32,058 bases of DNA from Oscillospiraceae bacterium (GTDB taxonomy: Bacteria > Bacillota > Clostridia > Saccharofermentanales > Saccharofermentanaceae), in assembly GCA_902794115.1 (NCBI GenBank), contig CADBGD010000066.1, forward strand, positions 1 to 32,058, read 5' to 3'. The position numbers and the translations under genes are program-made. The first letter of the stretch is position 1. The number at the start of each line of letters is the position of its first letter. Under the pieces are notes generated by a model. The model saw only the letters and a list, made by a program, of their open reading frames with translations. It did not search any database and was not told where the DNA came from. Of the stretch, positions 6,093-13,522 are shown piece after piece.

Positions 6093-6854
6093 ATGATCAC
6101 GGATTCGTTTGATAACAAAACAGAGGAGATCATTAAGGTCTGTAAGAACGAAGATGCCAAGAAAGTGGATGCGTGTATCCTGACTTTTTCAAATGAGATC
6201 TTCCAGTATGTACTGGAAGCATTTGACTGCGCAAAAATAGGAGATCTGTACTCCTCGAATGGTCCCAAACCGATATATGGATTTGCCTATAAGGGGAAGG
6301 AATTTGCCGTGTACATGTCCTTCATCGGAGGACCCGGTTGTGTAGGCGATATGGAAGATACCATGTCTATCATCAACACGGATAAATACATCGTGTTCGG
6401 TGGTAGCGGATGTCTGAATAAAGAGATCGCGAGAGGCAAAGTCATGGTTCCGACCGCTGCCTATCGCGATGAAGGAACTTCGTATCATTTCGCACCGGCA
6501 TCGGATTATATTGATGTGAAAAACAGCGATATAGTGGCCGCCTTCATGGAAGAGGCAGGTCTTCCATATATTCAGGGAAAGACATGGACAACGGATGCGC
6601 CGCACCGTGAAACCAGAGGAAATTTTGAAAAGAGAAAGAGTGAAGGTTGTATCTCTGTTGAGATGGAGTGTGCCGCGGTGCAGGCCATGTGTGATTTCAG
6701 AGGATTGAACGTTTACTATTTTCTTACCTGTGGAGATCTTCTCGATGCACCCAAGTGGGATGCACGAATGGAGAAAGATCAGAAGAAACATACACAACAC
6801 GATCCGGGACATTTTGATATCGCTTTGGAGCTTGCATGCTATGTAACGGATTGA
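6093..6854 (+). CDS. Nucleoside phosphorylase (purine/uridine phosphorylase family)
   Basis: 253 residues, normal for the PNP/UDP phosphorylase family (type I). Phosphorolysis of a nucleoside to base plus ribose-1-phosphate is the expected reaction. Visible landmarks: 'FIGGPGCVGDMED' (phosphate-loop region), 'VFGGSGCLNKEIARGKVMVP', 'DEGTSYHF' and the signature S-V-E-M-E-C-A-A-V at about 187-195, containing the Met-Glu pair that binds ribose. The sequence G-T-S-Y-H-F and the C-terminal region look more like uridine-phosphorylase-type than hexameric PNP, but base specificity is uncertain. GGAGG lies 8 bases before the ATG, and TATAAT at 6051-6056 is a possible -10. It heads the long enzyme run that follows; the next gene is 36 bases away. 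Confidence 0.88.
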   Translation: MITDSFDNKTEEIIKVCKNEDAKKVDACILTFSNEIFQYVLEAFDCAKIGDLYSSNGPKPIYGFAYKGKEFAVYMSFIGGPGCVGDMEDTMSIINTDKYIVFGGSGCLNKEIARGKVMVPTAAYRDEGTSYHFAPASDYIDVKNSDIVAAFMEEAGLPYIQGKTWTTDAPHRETRGNFEKRKSEGCISVEMECAAVQAMCDFRGLNVYYFLTCGDLLDAPKWDARMEKDQKKHTQHDPGHFDIALELACYVTD

Positions 6855-6890
6855 TTTCGTCGGAGAAAGCAAGGATGAAGAACAACGATC

Positions 6891-7805
6891 ATGGACGAAA
6901 GAACACTACAAGAGATACTGACGGATAAATATGGAATCGAGTCCCCTTCTCTGGAATTTCTGCGAGAAGGAGGCACCCATACCTATGTTGTGAATGGGAA
7001 GGTGAAATTTCTCCTTAAGGTTATTGGTTCTGCTTTTTCCGATACCGCAATGCAGTCGGTTTCTATTATGAGATATTTGGAAGGCTGTGGATTCCCGGTT
7101 CCCAAGACGATACTGACGAAAGACGGGGACGCGATCTTTTCTGCGGATGTCGATGGGGAGAAAGTTCTGATTGTTCTTATGGAATACATCGAGGGCGACG
7201 AACCGGATCTGAAAGAATGTGCAGCCGAAGTCGGCACTCTGGTGGGAAGACTTCATGAACTGATGGAAAAGTGTCCGGTAGAACCGATCGAGCATGGAAA
7301 AGAGTTTTTCATCGAACGTTATCTGAAGCTTCTTCGCCAAAAGAACTATCCGCGGATCGCCGCCTACGAAGAAATAGCAGAGCGTTCATGGGAGAAGGTG
7401 AAGGATCTTCCTAGCGGGAACTGTCACGGGGATCTGCATAGAGGAAATCTTCTTCAAAGTCCGGATGGAAAGATCTACCTTATCGACTTTGATACGGTCT
7501 GCCGTGCGCCCATCATGTTTGATATCATGGTGATGTGCGATATGACGGACTATTTCATGTTGAAACCGGAAGACATCGAGCTTACCAAAGAAGTGTATCG
7601 GAAGTTTCTTTCCGGGTATTCGAAATACCATGCACTCAGCCGTGAAGAAGTGCTTTCTTTTCCGGATTGGGTAGCAATCCGGCATTTCCAGCTTCAGGCC
7701 ACGATACTTGAAGTACATGGAATAGACTGCATCGATGAACAGTTTATCGACTATCAGCTGTACTGGCTGAATAAATGGCAGGAGAGTGCGAAAGGACTAA
7801 TATGA
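6891..7805 (+). CDS. Aminoglycoside phosphotransferase-like (APH/choline kinase) small-molecule kinase
   Basis: 304 residues with the APH fold. The N-lobe carries 'EGGTHTYVV' and the lysine strand 'KFLLKVIG' (K43); the hinge is 'VLMEYIEGDE'. The catalytic loop C-H-G-D-L-H-R-G-N-L-L (178-188; D181 base, N186) and the metal-binding I-D-F-D (198-201) are intact, so an ATP-dependent kinase of a hydroxylated small molecule is expected: homoserine, choline, a sugar or an aminoglycoside-like compound. Resistance cannot be assumed from sequence. Its TGA overlaps the ATG of the downstream GNAT gene (ATGA), implying translational coupling. Confidence 0.88.
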   Translation: MDERTLQEILTDKYGIESPSLEFLREGGTHTYVVNGKVKFLLKVIGSAFSDTAMQSVSIMRYLEGCGFPVPKTILTKDGDAIFSADVDGEKVLIVLMEYIEGDEPDLKECAAEVGTLVGRLHELMEKCPVEPIEHGKEFFIERYLKLLRQKNYPRIAAYEEIAERSWEKVKDLPSGNCHGDLHRGNLLQSPDGKIYLIDFDTVCRAPIMFDIMVMCDMTDYFMLKPEDIELTKEVYRKFLSGYSKYHALSREEVLSFPDWVAIRHFQLQATILEVHGIDCIDEQFIDYQLYWLNKWQESAKGLI

Positions 7806-8359
7806 TCTATCTTCAAACAGACAGACTAATATTGAGAGATTATTCTGAAGATGATTTTGACGCTTACTACCGTCTGAAGACGGACGAGCCGACGATGTAT
7901 TATATGCAGGATATCAAGTGTACTTCGATCGAGCAGGCGAAAGATGAGTTTACGGAAGTGCTGTCAGACATGGCAAAAGAAGACCGCAAATTCTACTTTC
8001 TCCATATGGAGTTGAAAGATACACATGAACAGGTCGGAAGCATCGGCTACACCGTTGTGGACCGCACACCGGTCGGGAAGATCGTGCATCTGGGCTACTT
8101 TACTTACCCTAAATTCTGGGGAAACGGATACACTTCCGAAGCGTTAAAACGTGTGCTTGAGTATGCATTCACAAAGGATGATGTGTATCGGGTGACGACC
8201 GGTTGCCTGGCGGAAAACAAAGGCTCGGAGCGCGTTATGCAGAAGAACGGCTTGATCAAAGAAGCCGAGCACAAAGACTACGAGTGGCACGACGGGAAAA
8301 TGAAGGATCGTCTGGAATACAGATTGCTTAAAGCTGAGTGGGAGAATAGCGGAGTATGA
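7802..8359 (+). CDS. GNAT N-acetyltransferase, RimJ/RimL type
   Basis: 185 residues. It opens with 'LQTDRLILRDYSEDDFDAYY', the hallmark of Acetyltransf_3 (RimJ/RimL) proteins. Acetyl-CoA motif A is 'YFTYPKFWGNGYTSEALKRV' (about 99-118) and motif B is 'ENKGSERVMQKNGL'. The start at 7802 is chosen because AAAGGA is 5 bases upstream and the family begins here; it overlaps the kinase stop as ATGA. RimJ/L-like enzymes acetylate protein N-termini or small amines; within this cluster a small-molecule substrate is plausible. Its own stop overlaps the HAD start (ATGA). Confidence 0.9.
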   Translation: MIYLQTDRLILRDYSEDDFDAYYRLKTDEPTMYYMQDIKCTSIEQAKDEFTEVLSDMAKEDRKFYFLHMELKDTHEQVGSIGYTVVDRTPVGKIVHLGYFTYPKFWGNGYTSEALKRVLEYAFTKDDVYRVTTGCLAENKGSERVMQKNGLIKEAEHKDYEWHDGKMKDRLEYRLLKAEWENSGV

Positions 8360-9069
8360 TTCTGATCTTTGACTATTTTGAAACTCTCCTTAACACAAAG
8401 AGCATGGATTTTAACCGTTGTCTTTATGAGTTCTGGAAAGACTACTACCAGGACAAATGTCCGTTCGAGGCCATGAAGAAATACGGCGAGGATCTGTTTC
8501 AGGTGCTGATGGAGAAACACAAAAACGGAGAAGAGTATCCTTTCGTGAAAGAAGAACTGCCTCTTTATGCGCAGAAGTTCGGTGGGGATAAGGTCGATAT
8601 GAATGCGGAGGAAGAAGCCGATTTCCTGATGCAGTGTAATGAATTCGAACTGGATCCGGAGATTGAAAGATTCCTTCAGCAATGCAGTGAACGGAATATC
8701 CCGATGTATGTGCTATCGAACAGTGGTTTTCGTGCGGAAGCGCTCATGGTGATCTTGAACCGATTCGGGATCGAGAAGTACTTCAAGTACCTCTGGTCCA
8801 GCGCAGATTTCGGCCGGATAAAACCCTGCAGGGAATTCTTCGAACTTGCGATAGAAACGGCGCTGGAAGAAAACCCGGAGGAGATTCGGGAGAACATAGT
8901 CTTTATCGGAGACATTTATGAGACCGATGTAGTCGGAGCGCAACAGGCTGGAATTAAGTCGGCGTGGCTCAATAAGAAGGATAGAAGCGATGAGAATGGC
9001 TGGGCAACGTACAACTGTACATCTGCGAGTCAGCTGTCCAAAATCCTTGAGGGCGAGTATGAAAATTGA
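8356..9069 (+). CDS. HAD superfamily hydrolase, haloacid-dehalogenase-like subgroup
   Basis: 237 residues with a helical cap after motif I. Motif I is D6-Y-F-E-T, so the nucleophile Asp is present but the second Asp of phosphatases (D-x-D) is Phe. Motif II is 'YVLSNSG', motif III K in 'GRIKPCREFF' and motif IV 'FIGDIYETDVVGAQQAG'. Loss of the second Asp occurs in dehalogenase-type members (D-x-Y) and in some phosphatases, so hydrolysis of a phosphate ester is possible but not assured. Start and stop overlap neighbouring genes (ATGA upstream, 11 bases downstream), so it is translated as part of the cluster. Confidence 0.85.
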   Translation: MILIFDYFETLLNTKSMDFNRCLYEFWKDYYQDKCPFEAMKKYGEDLFQVLMEKHKNGEEYPFVKEELPLYAQKFGGDKVDMNAEEEADFLMQCNEFELDPEIERFLQQCSERNIPMYVLSNSGFRAEALMVILNRFGIEKYFKYLWSSADFGRIKPCREFFELAIETALEENPEEIRENIVFIGDIYETDVVGAQQAGIKSAWLNKKDRSDENGWATYNCTSASQLSKILEGEYEN

Positions 9070-9511
9070 GCTGATACCTTTAAATGATGCGAATAAAGAG
9101 GACTGTTTTCGGCTGAAGGTGTCGGAAGCACAGGCGGAGAATATCGCTACGAATGCAAGTTCTTTTGAAGCAGCGAAAGAGCACCCGGATGTCGCCAGAC
9201 CTTTTGTGATCTATGCAGACGGGATAGCGGTCGGGTTCACGATGTTTGCTTTTGACCTAGCGTGCGAGGATCCGAATGACCGCTACTGGTTATGGAGATT
9301 CATGATCGATGAGAAGTATCAGGGACGCGGATATGGGAAAGAAGCGCTGAATAACATTGTTACATACTTTAGAGAGAACGGGGCTACAAATATCCGGCTG
9401 TCGACTAAGGAGAGCAATGTCAATGCGATCCGATTATACAAGTCCGTCGGTTTCAGACCGACCGGCGAGGTGATCGATGGCGAGACGGTGTTTGAATTGA
9501 AAACGATATAA
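9059..9511 (+). CDS. GNAT N-acetyltransferase, possibly polyamine type (BltD/PaiA-like)
   Basis: 150 residues from the ATG at 9059, inside the end of the HAD gene; GAGG sits 6 bases upstream. Motif A 'WRFMIDEKYQGRGYGKEAL' has the pyrophosphate-binding Q88-G-R-G-Y-G; motif B is 'ESNVNAIRLYKSVGF' with the conserved Tyr. The length, the 'LWRFMID' strand and the N-x-x-A-I-R-L-Y-K-x-x-G-F tail are like the spermine/spermidine acetyltransferases BltD and PaiA of Bacillus. Polyamine acetylation is therefore a reasonable guess, but GNAT substrates are hard to call from sequence. Confidence 0.85.
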   Translation: MKIELIPLNDANKEDCFRLKVSEAQAENIATNASSFEAAKEHPDVARPFVIYADGIAVGFTMFAFDLACEDPNDRYWLWRFMIDEKYQGRGYGKEALNNIVTYFRENGATNIRLSTKESNVNAIRLYKSVGFRPTGEVIDGETVFELKTI

Positions 9512-9528
9512 GGAGATGAGGCCAAAAT

Positions 9529-10053
9529 ATGAATGAGTTATGTAAGATCATCAAGGATATGGTGAAGCCGAATTTCCTCAACATAAGAACATCTATCCAG
9601 GCATATGACAGAGATGCTATGTGCTGTGGTGCACCCTGTTGGAGATGGGCTTTTCATGCACTTCATTCCGCAGATAAATGGTTTATCAATCCGTGTGTTT
9701 TTGAAGAGCCGGAGTTTTACGAGGAAGGTATGGATAATCCGGATAACCCGACATCTGTGGTATTGACCGATGAGCAGCTGCTGGAATATCTGGATCGGAT
9801 CGAAAAGAAGACGAATGAGTACCTCGACTCACTGACGGATGAGATGCTTTATGAATGTCCGGAGAATTGTGAGCACACACGAATGGAACTCGTACTTCGA
9901 CAGTTCAGACATATTTCCTTTCATACCGGAATGCTTAACGGACAAACTGCGTTGGCTACGGGAAAGTTCCCTATGTGGGTCTCCCAGGCGGACAAGTATG
10001 TAGATGATGGTATTTTGTTTGGCAGATATCGTAAAGGCAGGGTAATGAAATAA
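9529..10053 (+). CDS. DinB/YfiT-like putative metal-dependent protein
   Basis: 174 residues, mainly helical. H46 ('HALHSADKW') together with H128 and H132 ('FRHISFHTGMLNG') gives the three-histidine metal site of the DinB/YfiT four-helix-bundle superfamily, members of which include thiol transferases using bacillithiol or mycothiol. The ribosome site AAGGAG precedes the ATG after an 17-base gap. Its TAA overlaps the ATG of the next GNAT gene (TAATG). Role here unknown; detoxification fits the context. Confidence 0.75.
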   Translation: MNELCKIIKDMVKPNFLNIRTSIQAYDRDAMCCGAPCWRWAFHALHSADKWFINPCVFEEPEFYEEGMDNPDNPTSVVLTDEQLLEYLDRIEKKTNEYLDSLTDEMLYECPENCEHTRMELVLRQFRHISFHTGMLNGQTALATGKFPMWVSQADKYVDDGILFGRYRKGRVMK

Positions 10054-10766
10054 TGGAAATGCAAAGCATCTATGAGATATGGGATAAGGATGGAAGCGGG
10101 GTTCTTTCCGTGGAACCGCTGATTCTTACTGCGTGTAAAGAAGGAAAGATCGGAAAGGTATTTTCGTATCCGGACGGCGCGATCTACAAGACGATATTTA
10201 CGTATTTATGCGGCAAACCGGATGAAACATTTCTCGTGGAGAATCCGGACCTGATCTATAACTCCAGGCTGGTGTGTATGAGTTCGGAATGGGAAGAGTA
10301 TATCCGGAAACTTCCCATCAAGTTTATCCTGCGAAGAGAACTGATGGCTCCACTTCATGCTGTATCTGATAAGAAACTGCGGCCACTTCCGGATGGTTAC
10401 AGCCTCAGTGCATTTACAGAAGAAATATTTGAAGCACACCCCTTCGACCACGGACGGGCCTATGCGGATTACCAGGACTTTTCGGAAAGAGGAACCGGTG
10501 CGGTGGTGCTTTTTGACGGGAAGGTCGTGTCTGCATCGTCGAGCTTTCTGACTTTTGAAGATCACGTGGAACTGGATGTGTTCACGGATGAGGAACACAG
10601 GGGTAAGGGGCTGGCCGATCACTGTGTCTATGAGATGATCCGGCAAAGTCATGCTAAGGGATTGATCGTGCACTGGGATGCGCAGAATCCGATGTCGTCG
10701 AAAATGGCGATCGGACATGGTTTTGTTCCTGAGGCGGAATACGCGGTATACTGGTTGGAGAAGTAA
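10053..10766 (+). CDS. GNAT acetyltransferase (PF12746-like, two-part)
   Basis: 237 residues. The C-terminal half holds the acetyl-CoA site: 'VELDVFTDEEHRGKGLADH' with R183-G-K-G-L-A, and 'WDAQNPMSSKMAIGHGFV', the usual W-x-x-x-N-x-x-S-x-x-x-A-x-x-x-G-F ending of the GNAT_acetyltran group. The N-terminal ~100 residues are a helical extension typical of that group rather than of RimJ types. Its start overlaps the DinB-like stop by one base, so it is probably translated by reinitiation. Substrate unknown. Confidence 0.85.
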   Translation: MEMQSIYEIWDKDGSGVLSVEPLILTACKEGKIGKVFSYPDGAIYKTIFTYLCGKPDETFLVENPDLIYNSRLVCMSSEWEEYIRKLPIKFILRRELMAPLHAVSDKKLRPLPDGYSLSAFTEEIFEAHPFDHGRAYADYQDFSERGTGAVVLFDGKVVSASSSFLTFEDHVELDVFTDEEHRGKGLADHCVYEMIRQSHAKGLIVHWDAQNPMSSKMAIGHGFVPEAEYAVYWLEK

Positions 10767-10769
10767 TGA

Positions 10770-10862
10770 TCAGGCGATAGTGCTTTTACAGGAGAAAAGT
10801 ACCTGACAAATCTTCGCAAACGAGGAAATGTGCCCTTTACGGATCTCGTCCATAATGGACGT
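10770..10862 (+). pseudogene. Possible remnant of a coding segment between GNAT and AraC genes
   Basis: Directly after the GNAT stop, the same frame stays open and reads 'GDSAFTGEKYLTNLRKRGNVPF' in part, followed by T-D-L-V-H-N-G, before running into the AraC ribosome site. The residue mix looks coding-like and resembles the tail of some small globular protein, but there is no start codon and I cannot name the family. It may be the 3' end of a deleted gene, or chance. Confidence 0.25.
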
Positions 10863-10882
10863 GTAAGAAGGAGGACGAAAGC

Positions 10883-11773
10883 ATGGAATGGATCGAAGCA
10901 TTACAAAAGGCCATCACGTATATGGAAGAGCATCTTCTCGAGGAGATCAACTATGAGGACGTAGCCAGGCAGGTGCACACGTCGAGCTACGAGTTTCACA
11001 GAGCTTTCAGTTTCGTGACGGGCATAACGGCCAACACATATATCAGAAACCGCCGGTTGTCTCTGGCGGGAAAAGAACTGGTGGAGACCGATGCGAAGAT
11101 CACGGATCTGGCGATGAAGTACGGCTATGAGACACCGGAAAGCTTTACCAAAGCATTCACGAGGTTTCACGGTATCGCACCGAAGACAGCCAGAGAAGAA
11201 GCCGGAAAACTGGTGCTTTTTAATCCGCTTACGATTACTTTATCTGTGAAAGGTGGTAAGAGTATGGATTACCGTATCGTTCAAACAAAAGAAAAGAAGT
11301 TTATCGCACTGGTCAGAGAGTTCAGTAACGGGATCATTAATGATGAGGCCAACCACGATGTGGCGGACTTCTGGGGCGAGGTCAACAGCAATCAGATGCT
11401 GTCTCCGATCTGGATGCTGCGTGAAGACGGAAAGCGCGACCTCTATGGTCTTTGCTCTCCGACAACAGAAGGAAAAGATACCTTCGATTACGGCATCGGC
11501 ATCATCATCGACGAGGACACGAAAGAGTTCGATCAGGCGGATCTGGAGAAGAAGGGCTTCCGTATCTGGGACGTCGAACCGGGCACATATGTGGTCTTTG
11601 ACTGCGTAGGCGAAGATGGCGACTGCATCGCGAAGACATGGGTGAAGTTCTATAAGGAATTCCTGCCGCAGATGGGCTATGAAGCTTCGGAACAGACAGA
11701 CTACGAGCTCTACTTCGACGGAACACGTCCGGAGGTCTTCTGCGAACTGTGGATCCCGATCAAGAAGAAGTAA
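10883..11773 (+). CDS. AraC-type regulator with GyrI-like effector domain
   Basis: 296 residues. Residues ~5-108 are a complete AraC DNA-binding domain placed at the N-terminus ('INYEDVARQVHTSSYEFHRAF' first HTH; 'ITDLAMKYGYETPESFTKAF' second HTH, ending 'FHGIAPKTAR'). Residues ~128-295 are a GyrI-like/Cass2 small-molecule-binding domain ('YRIVQTKEKKFIALVREF', 'YGIGIIIDED', 'GTYVVFDC', 'YELYFDG', 'CELWIPIKK'). This order is that of Rob/BltR-style integron-associated effectors sensing cationic or lipophilic drugs. GGAGG precedes the ATG. It probably controls part of this enzyme run or its own gene with GrpB, 14 bases downstream. Confidence 0.92.
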   Translation: MEWIEALQKAITYMEEHLLEEINYEDVARQVHTSSYEFHRAFSFVTGITANTYIRNRRLSLAGKELVETDAKITDLAMKYGYETPESFTKAFTRFHGIAPKTAREEAGKLVLFNPLTITLSVKGGKSMDYRIVQTKEKKFIALVREFSNGIINDEANHDVADFWGEVNSNQMLSPIWMLREDGKRDLYGLCSPTTEGKDTFDYGIGIIIDEDTKEFDQADLEKKGFRIWDVEPGTYVVFDCVGEDGDCIAKTWVKFYKEFLPQMGYEASEQTDYELYFDGTRPEVFCELWIPIKKK

Positions 11774-11787
11774 GGAAGGAAAGAAAA

Positions 11788-12192
11788 ATGGCAGTTAGAA
11801 CGATAAAAGTGGTTCCCTATGATGAAGCATGGGAGCAGGATTTTCTGAAGATAAAGTCGGAGCTTGAAGAGGCTCTCGGGGATCTGGCGCTTCGGATCGA
11901 GCATGTGGGAAGTACTTCGGTAAAAGGACTTTCTGCCAAACCCATCATCGATATCGATGTGGTGATCGAGGATGAATCCGTGTTTCCTTCGGTGGTGGAG
12001 GCTCTTTCGAAGATCGGGTATTACCACGAAGGAAACAAGGATATCCCCGGACGGGAGGTGTTCGGATACGAAGGGAAAGAGCACCTTCGGAATCATCACA
12101 TGTATGTCTGCTGTAAGGATGCATCGGAACTGAAGCGGCATGTTTCTTTCCGGGATTATAAGAGAAGAGCGGGAGCACTTTCTTCTCGATGA
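11788..12192 (+). CDS. GrpB/UPF0157 family nucleotidyltransferase-like protein, C-terminally truncated
   Basis: 134 residues against a usual length of about 170. The family landmarks are intact up to residue ~125: 'VVPYDEAWEQDF', 'RIEHVGSTSVKGLSAKPIID' with G-S-T-S (41-44), D55 and D57 of the nucleotidyltransferase fold, 'NHHMYVC' and 'LKRHVSFRDY'. After F-R-D-Y the expected helical tail (Y/L-x-x-H-P-x-x-A-x-x-Y) is replaced by ten unrelated residues and a stop, exactly where the convergent serine hydrolase gene begins to look genuine on the other strand. It is therefore a 3'-deleted gene. The start at 11788 has an AGGAAGG ribosome site. Confidence 0.8.
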   Translation: MAVRTIKVVPYDEAWEQDFLKIKSELEEALGDLALRIEHVGSTSVKGLSAKPIIDIDVVIEDESVFPSVVEALSKIGYYHEGNKDIPGREVFGYEGKEHLRNHHMYVCCKDASELKRHVSFRDYKRRAGALSSR

Positions 12193-13147
12193 ACTCCACG
12201 CGGTCAAAGATACGAGGTTTGAACGTGCCTGTCATGCCGACAGACACGTTTTTCTCTTTATTGACGTAGATGATGTTTCCACTGTCTCCGATGGCGGCGT
12301 GGATCTTCTTTCCGTCATAGGGGGTGTACCATAAGTAGCCGTAGTTCATGTTGCCGAAGCGCTCGCCGAGCTTGAGGTGGGAGGCGGTCATGTCCTGAAG
12401 ATATTTCTTCGAGATGATCCGTTTTCCTTCGTATTCTCCGTCGTTGGCCACAAGCTGACCGATCCGTGCCAGGTCTTTTGCCGAGGCGCAGAGGCCCCAG
12501 CCGGCAGTCACCGCGCCCGTCGGGTCAGAGTACCATTCATACTTTCTCGGATTCTTATTCATGAAAAAGTCGAACTGGTCTTCTTTTGAAGAATCGCCGT
12601 GTGCGATGCGCGCGGGAAGACCGAGGGGAAGAAAGAGGTTTGCATTTGCAAAGTCGATGCATTTTTCGCCTGTGGCATTTTCGATGATCCCTCCAAGGAT
12701 CTGGATGCCCAGCGTAGCGTACTTAAACTCACCTGTGATGCCTTTCCTCCCTCCGAGAAAATCCAGTACGGTCAGCGTCCAGTCTTCGGACGTGCAGACT
12801 TTCTTCCAGGGCTCCGACTGGTACTTATAGGGAGCGGTCATGGTAAGAAGATGGCGGACCGTGACTTCGTAGATCGTCTTCTCTCCGCGCTTGACGGTGT
12901 AGCCGGGGAAGAAGTCCAGGACCTTCTGGTCCACGTTCTTTATATATCCCTGGTCGATGGCGATCCCGGCAAGAAGCGCCATGATGCCCTTGGTCACGGA
13001 ATTGACGTTCATGGCGTCCTCCGTCGTAAAGCCTCGCCAGTTGTCTTCGTAGACGGTCTTCCCGTCCTTTATGGCATAGATCTGGCAGATGTTACTCTCG
13101 TTGCCTGTGCTTGTTTCTATGAAGCTGTGAAGCTGTTTCTGGTTCAT
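11945..13147 (-). CDS. Beta-lactamase-fold serine hydrolase with an abnormal read-through tail
   Basis: The first ~330 residues form a class C beta-lactamase/esterase-type domain: S50-V-T-K53 (nucleophile and base), F-K-Y143-A-T145 in place of Y-x-N, 'GWGLCASAKDLARIGQLVAN', 'YGYLWY' and 'AIGDSGNIIYVN' near the third motif. No signal peptide is seen, so it is likely cytoplasmic. The hydrolase homology ends at 'FIEKKVLPLF' (about 12160-12170); beyond it the frame has no stop and runs ~70 codons through the antisense of grpB, giving a Pro/Arg/Ser-rich nonsense tail. The ribosome site GCGAGG fits the ATG at 13147. The enzyme domain may still be functional, the tail is a deletion by-product. Confidence 0.72.
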   Translation of the reverse strand: MNQKQLHSFIETSTGNESNICQIYAIKDGKTVYEDNWRGFTTEDAMNVNSVTKGIMALLAGIAIDQGYIKNVDQKVLDFFPGYTVKRGEKTIYEVTVRHLLTMTAPYKYQSEPWKKVCTSEDWTLTVLDFLGGRKGITGEFKYATLGIQILGGIIENATGEKCIDFANANLFLPLGLPARIAHGDSSKEDQFDFFMNKNPRKYEWYSDPTGAVTAGWGLCASAKDLARIGQLVANDGEYEGKRIISKKYLQDMTASHLKLGERFGNMNYGYLWYTPYDGKKIHAAIGDSGNIIYVNKEKNVSVGMTGTFKPRIFDRVEFIEKKVLPLFSYNPGKKHAASVPMHPYSRHTCDDSEGALSLRIRTPPVRGYPCFLRGNTRSSKEPPPPKETRIHPRSPHRYR

Positions 13148-13226
13148 TCTGATTGCCTCGCTTGTTGTAGGATTTGGACGTCCTGATAAAGAGGCTAATA
13201 TGATTAAAAATTGTTTTCAAGTACTA

Positions 13227-13258
13227 TTTTCGGAAAACTTCTATGCATTTTCCAGAAA
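13227..13258. promoter_or_regulatory. Twin TTTTC(N)GAAA palindromes upstream of the serine hydrolase
   Basis: TTTTC-G-GAAAA at 13227-13237 and TTTTC-CA-GAAA at 13248-13258 are two short palindromes centred about 21 bp apart (two helical turns). They lie 80-110 bases upstream of the minus-strand hydrolase start. Two equal sites on one helix face suggest an operator for a dimeric regulator, but the low complexity means chance cannot be excluded. Confidence 0.3.
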
Positions 13259-13326
13259 GGATTCAACTGTTGATATAATCACTTCATTTGTGTCACTTTA
13301 TCTGTGATAGATGCTATATAGAGGTC

Positions 13327-13476
13327 AGAAAGCAGTCCGAAGCCCTTATCCCGGAGGGTAGACTCGGCCAGCCGGAGGATATCTCCAATGTCGTGATGTT
13401 CCTTCTGTCGGAGCTTTCGGACTACATGACCGGCACGAATGTCTATGCGGATGGCGGATACCATATCCAGAAGTGA
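13327..13476 (+). pseudogene. Fragment of a short-chain dehydrogenase/reductase (SDR), C-terminal end
   Basis: About 49 codons ending in TGA read as the classical SDR C-terminus: 'PEGRLGQPEDISNVVMFLL', then S-x-x-x-x-Y-M-T-G-T-N-V-Y-A-D-G-G-Y, the pattern that ends FabG-like enzymes. The Rossmann fold, Ser-Tyr-Lys catalytic centre and start codon are all missing, so this is a gene remnant. Upstream there is a TATAAT (13274-13279) without a -35, and then the divergent hydrolase. The missing part was probably lost in the same kind of deletion that shortened grpB nearby. Confidence 0.85.
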
Positions 13477-13522
13477 GTCGATAAGCAGAAAATGACTCTG
13501 GAAATAGTGCGGACCCCGAGGG

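Noticed and set aside
6189-6872. A 227-codon minus-strand frame over the nucleoside phosphorylase
   Set aside because: Shadow of a well-supported gene, with no recognisable domain.
6891-7805. Calling the APH-type kinase an aminoglycoside-resistance gene
   Set aside because: The fold is shared with choline, homoserine and sugar kinases; nothing in the sequence fixes an antibiotic substrate.
12599-13186. A 195-codon plus-strand frame
   Set aside because: Antisense to the conserved part of the serine hydrolase, including its S-x-x-K motif; no family match.
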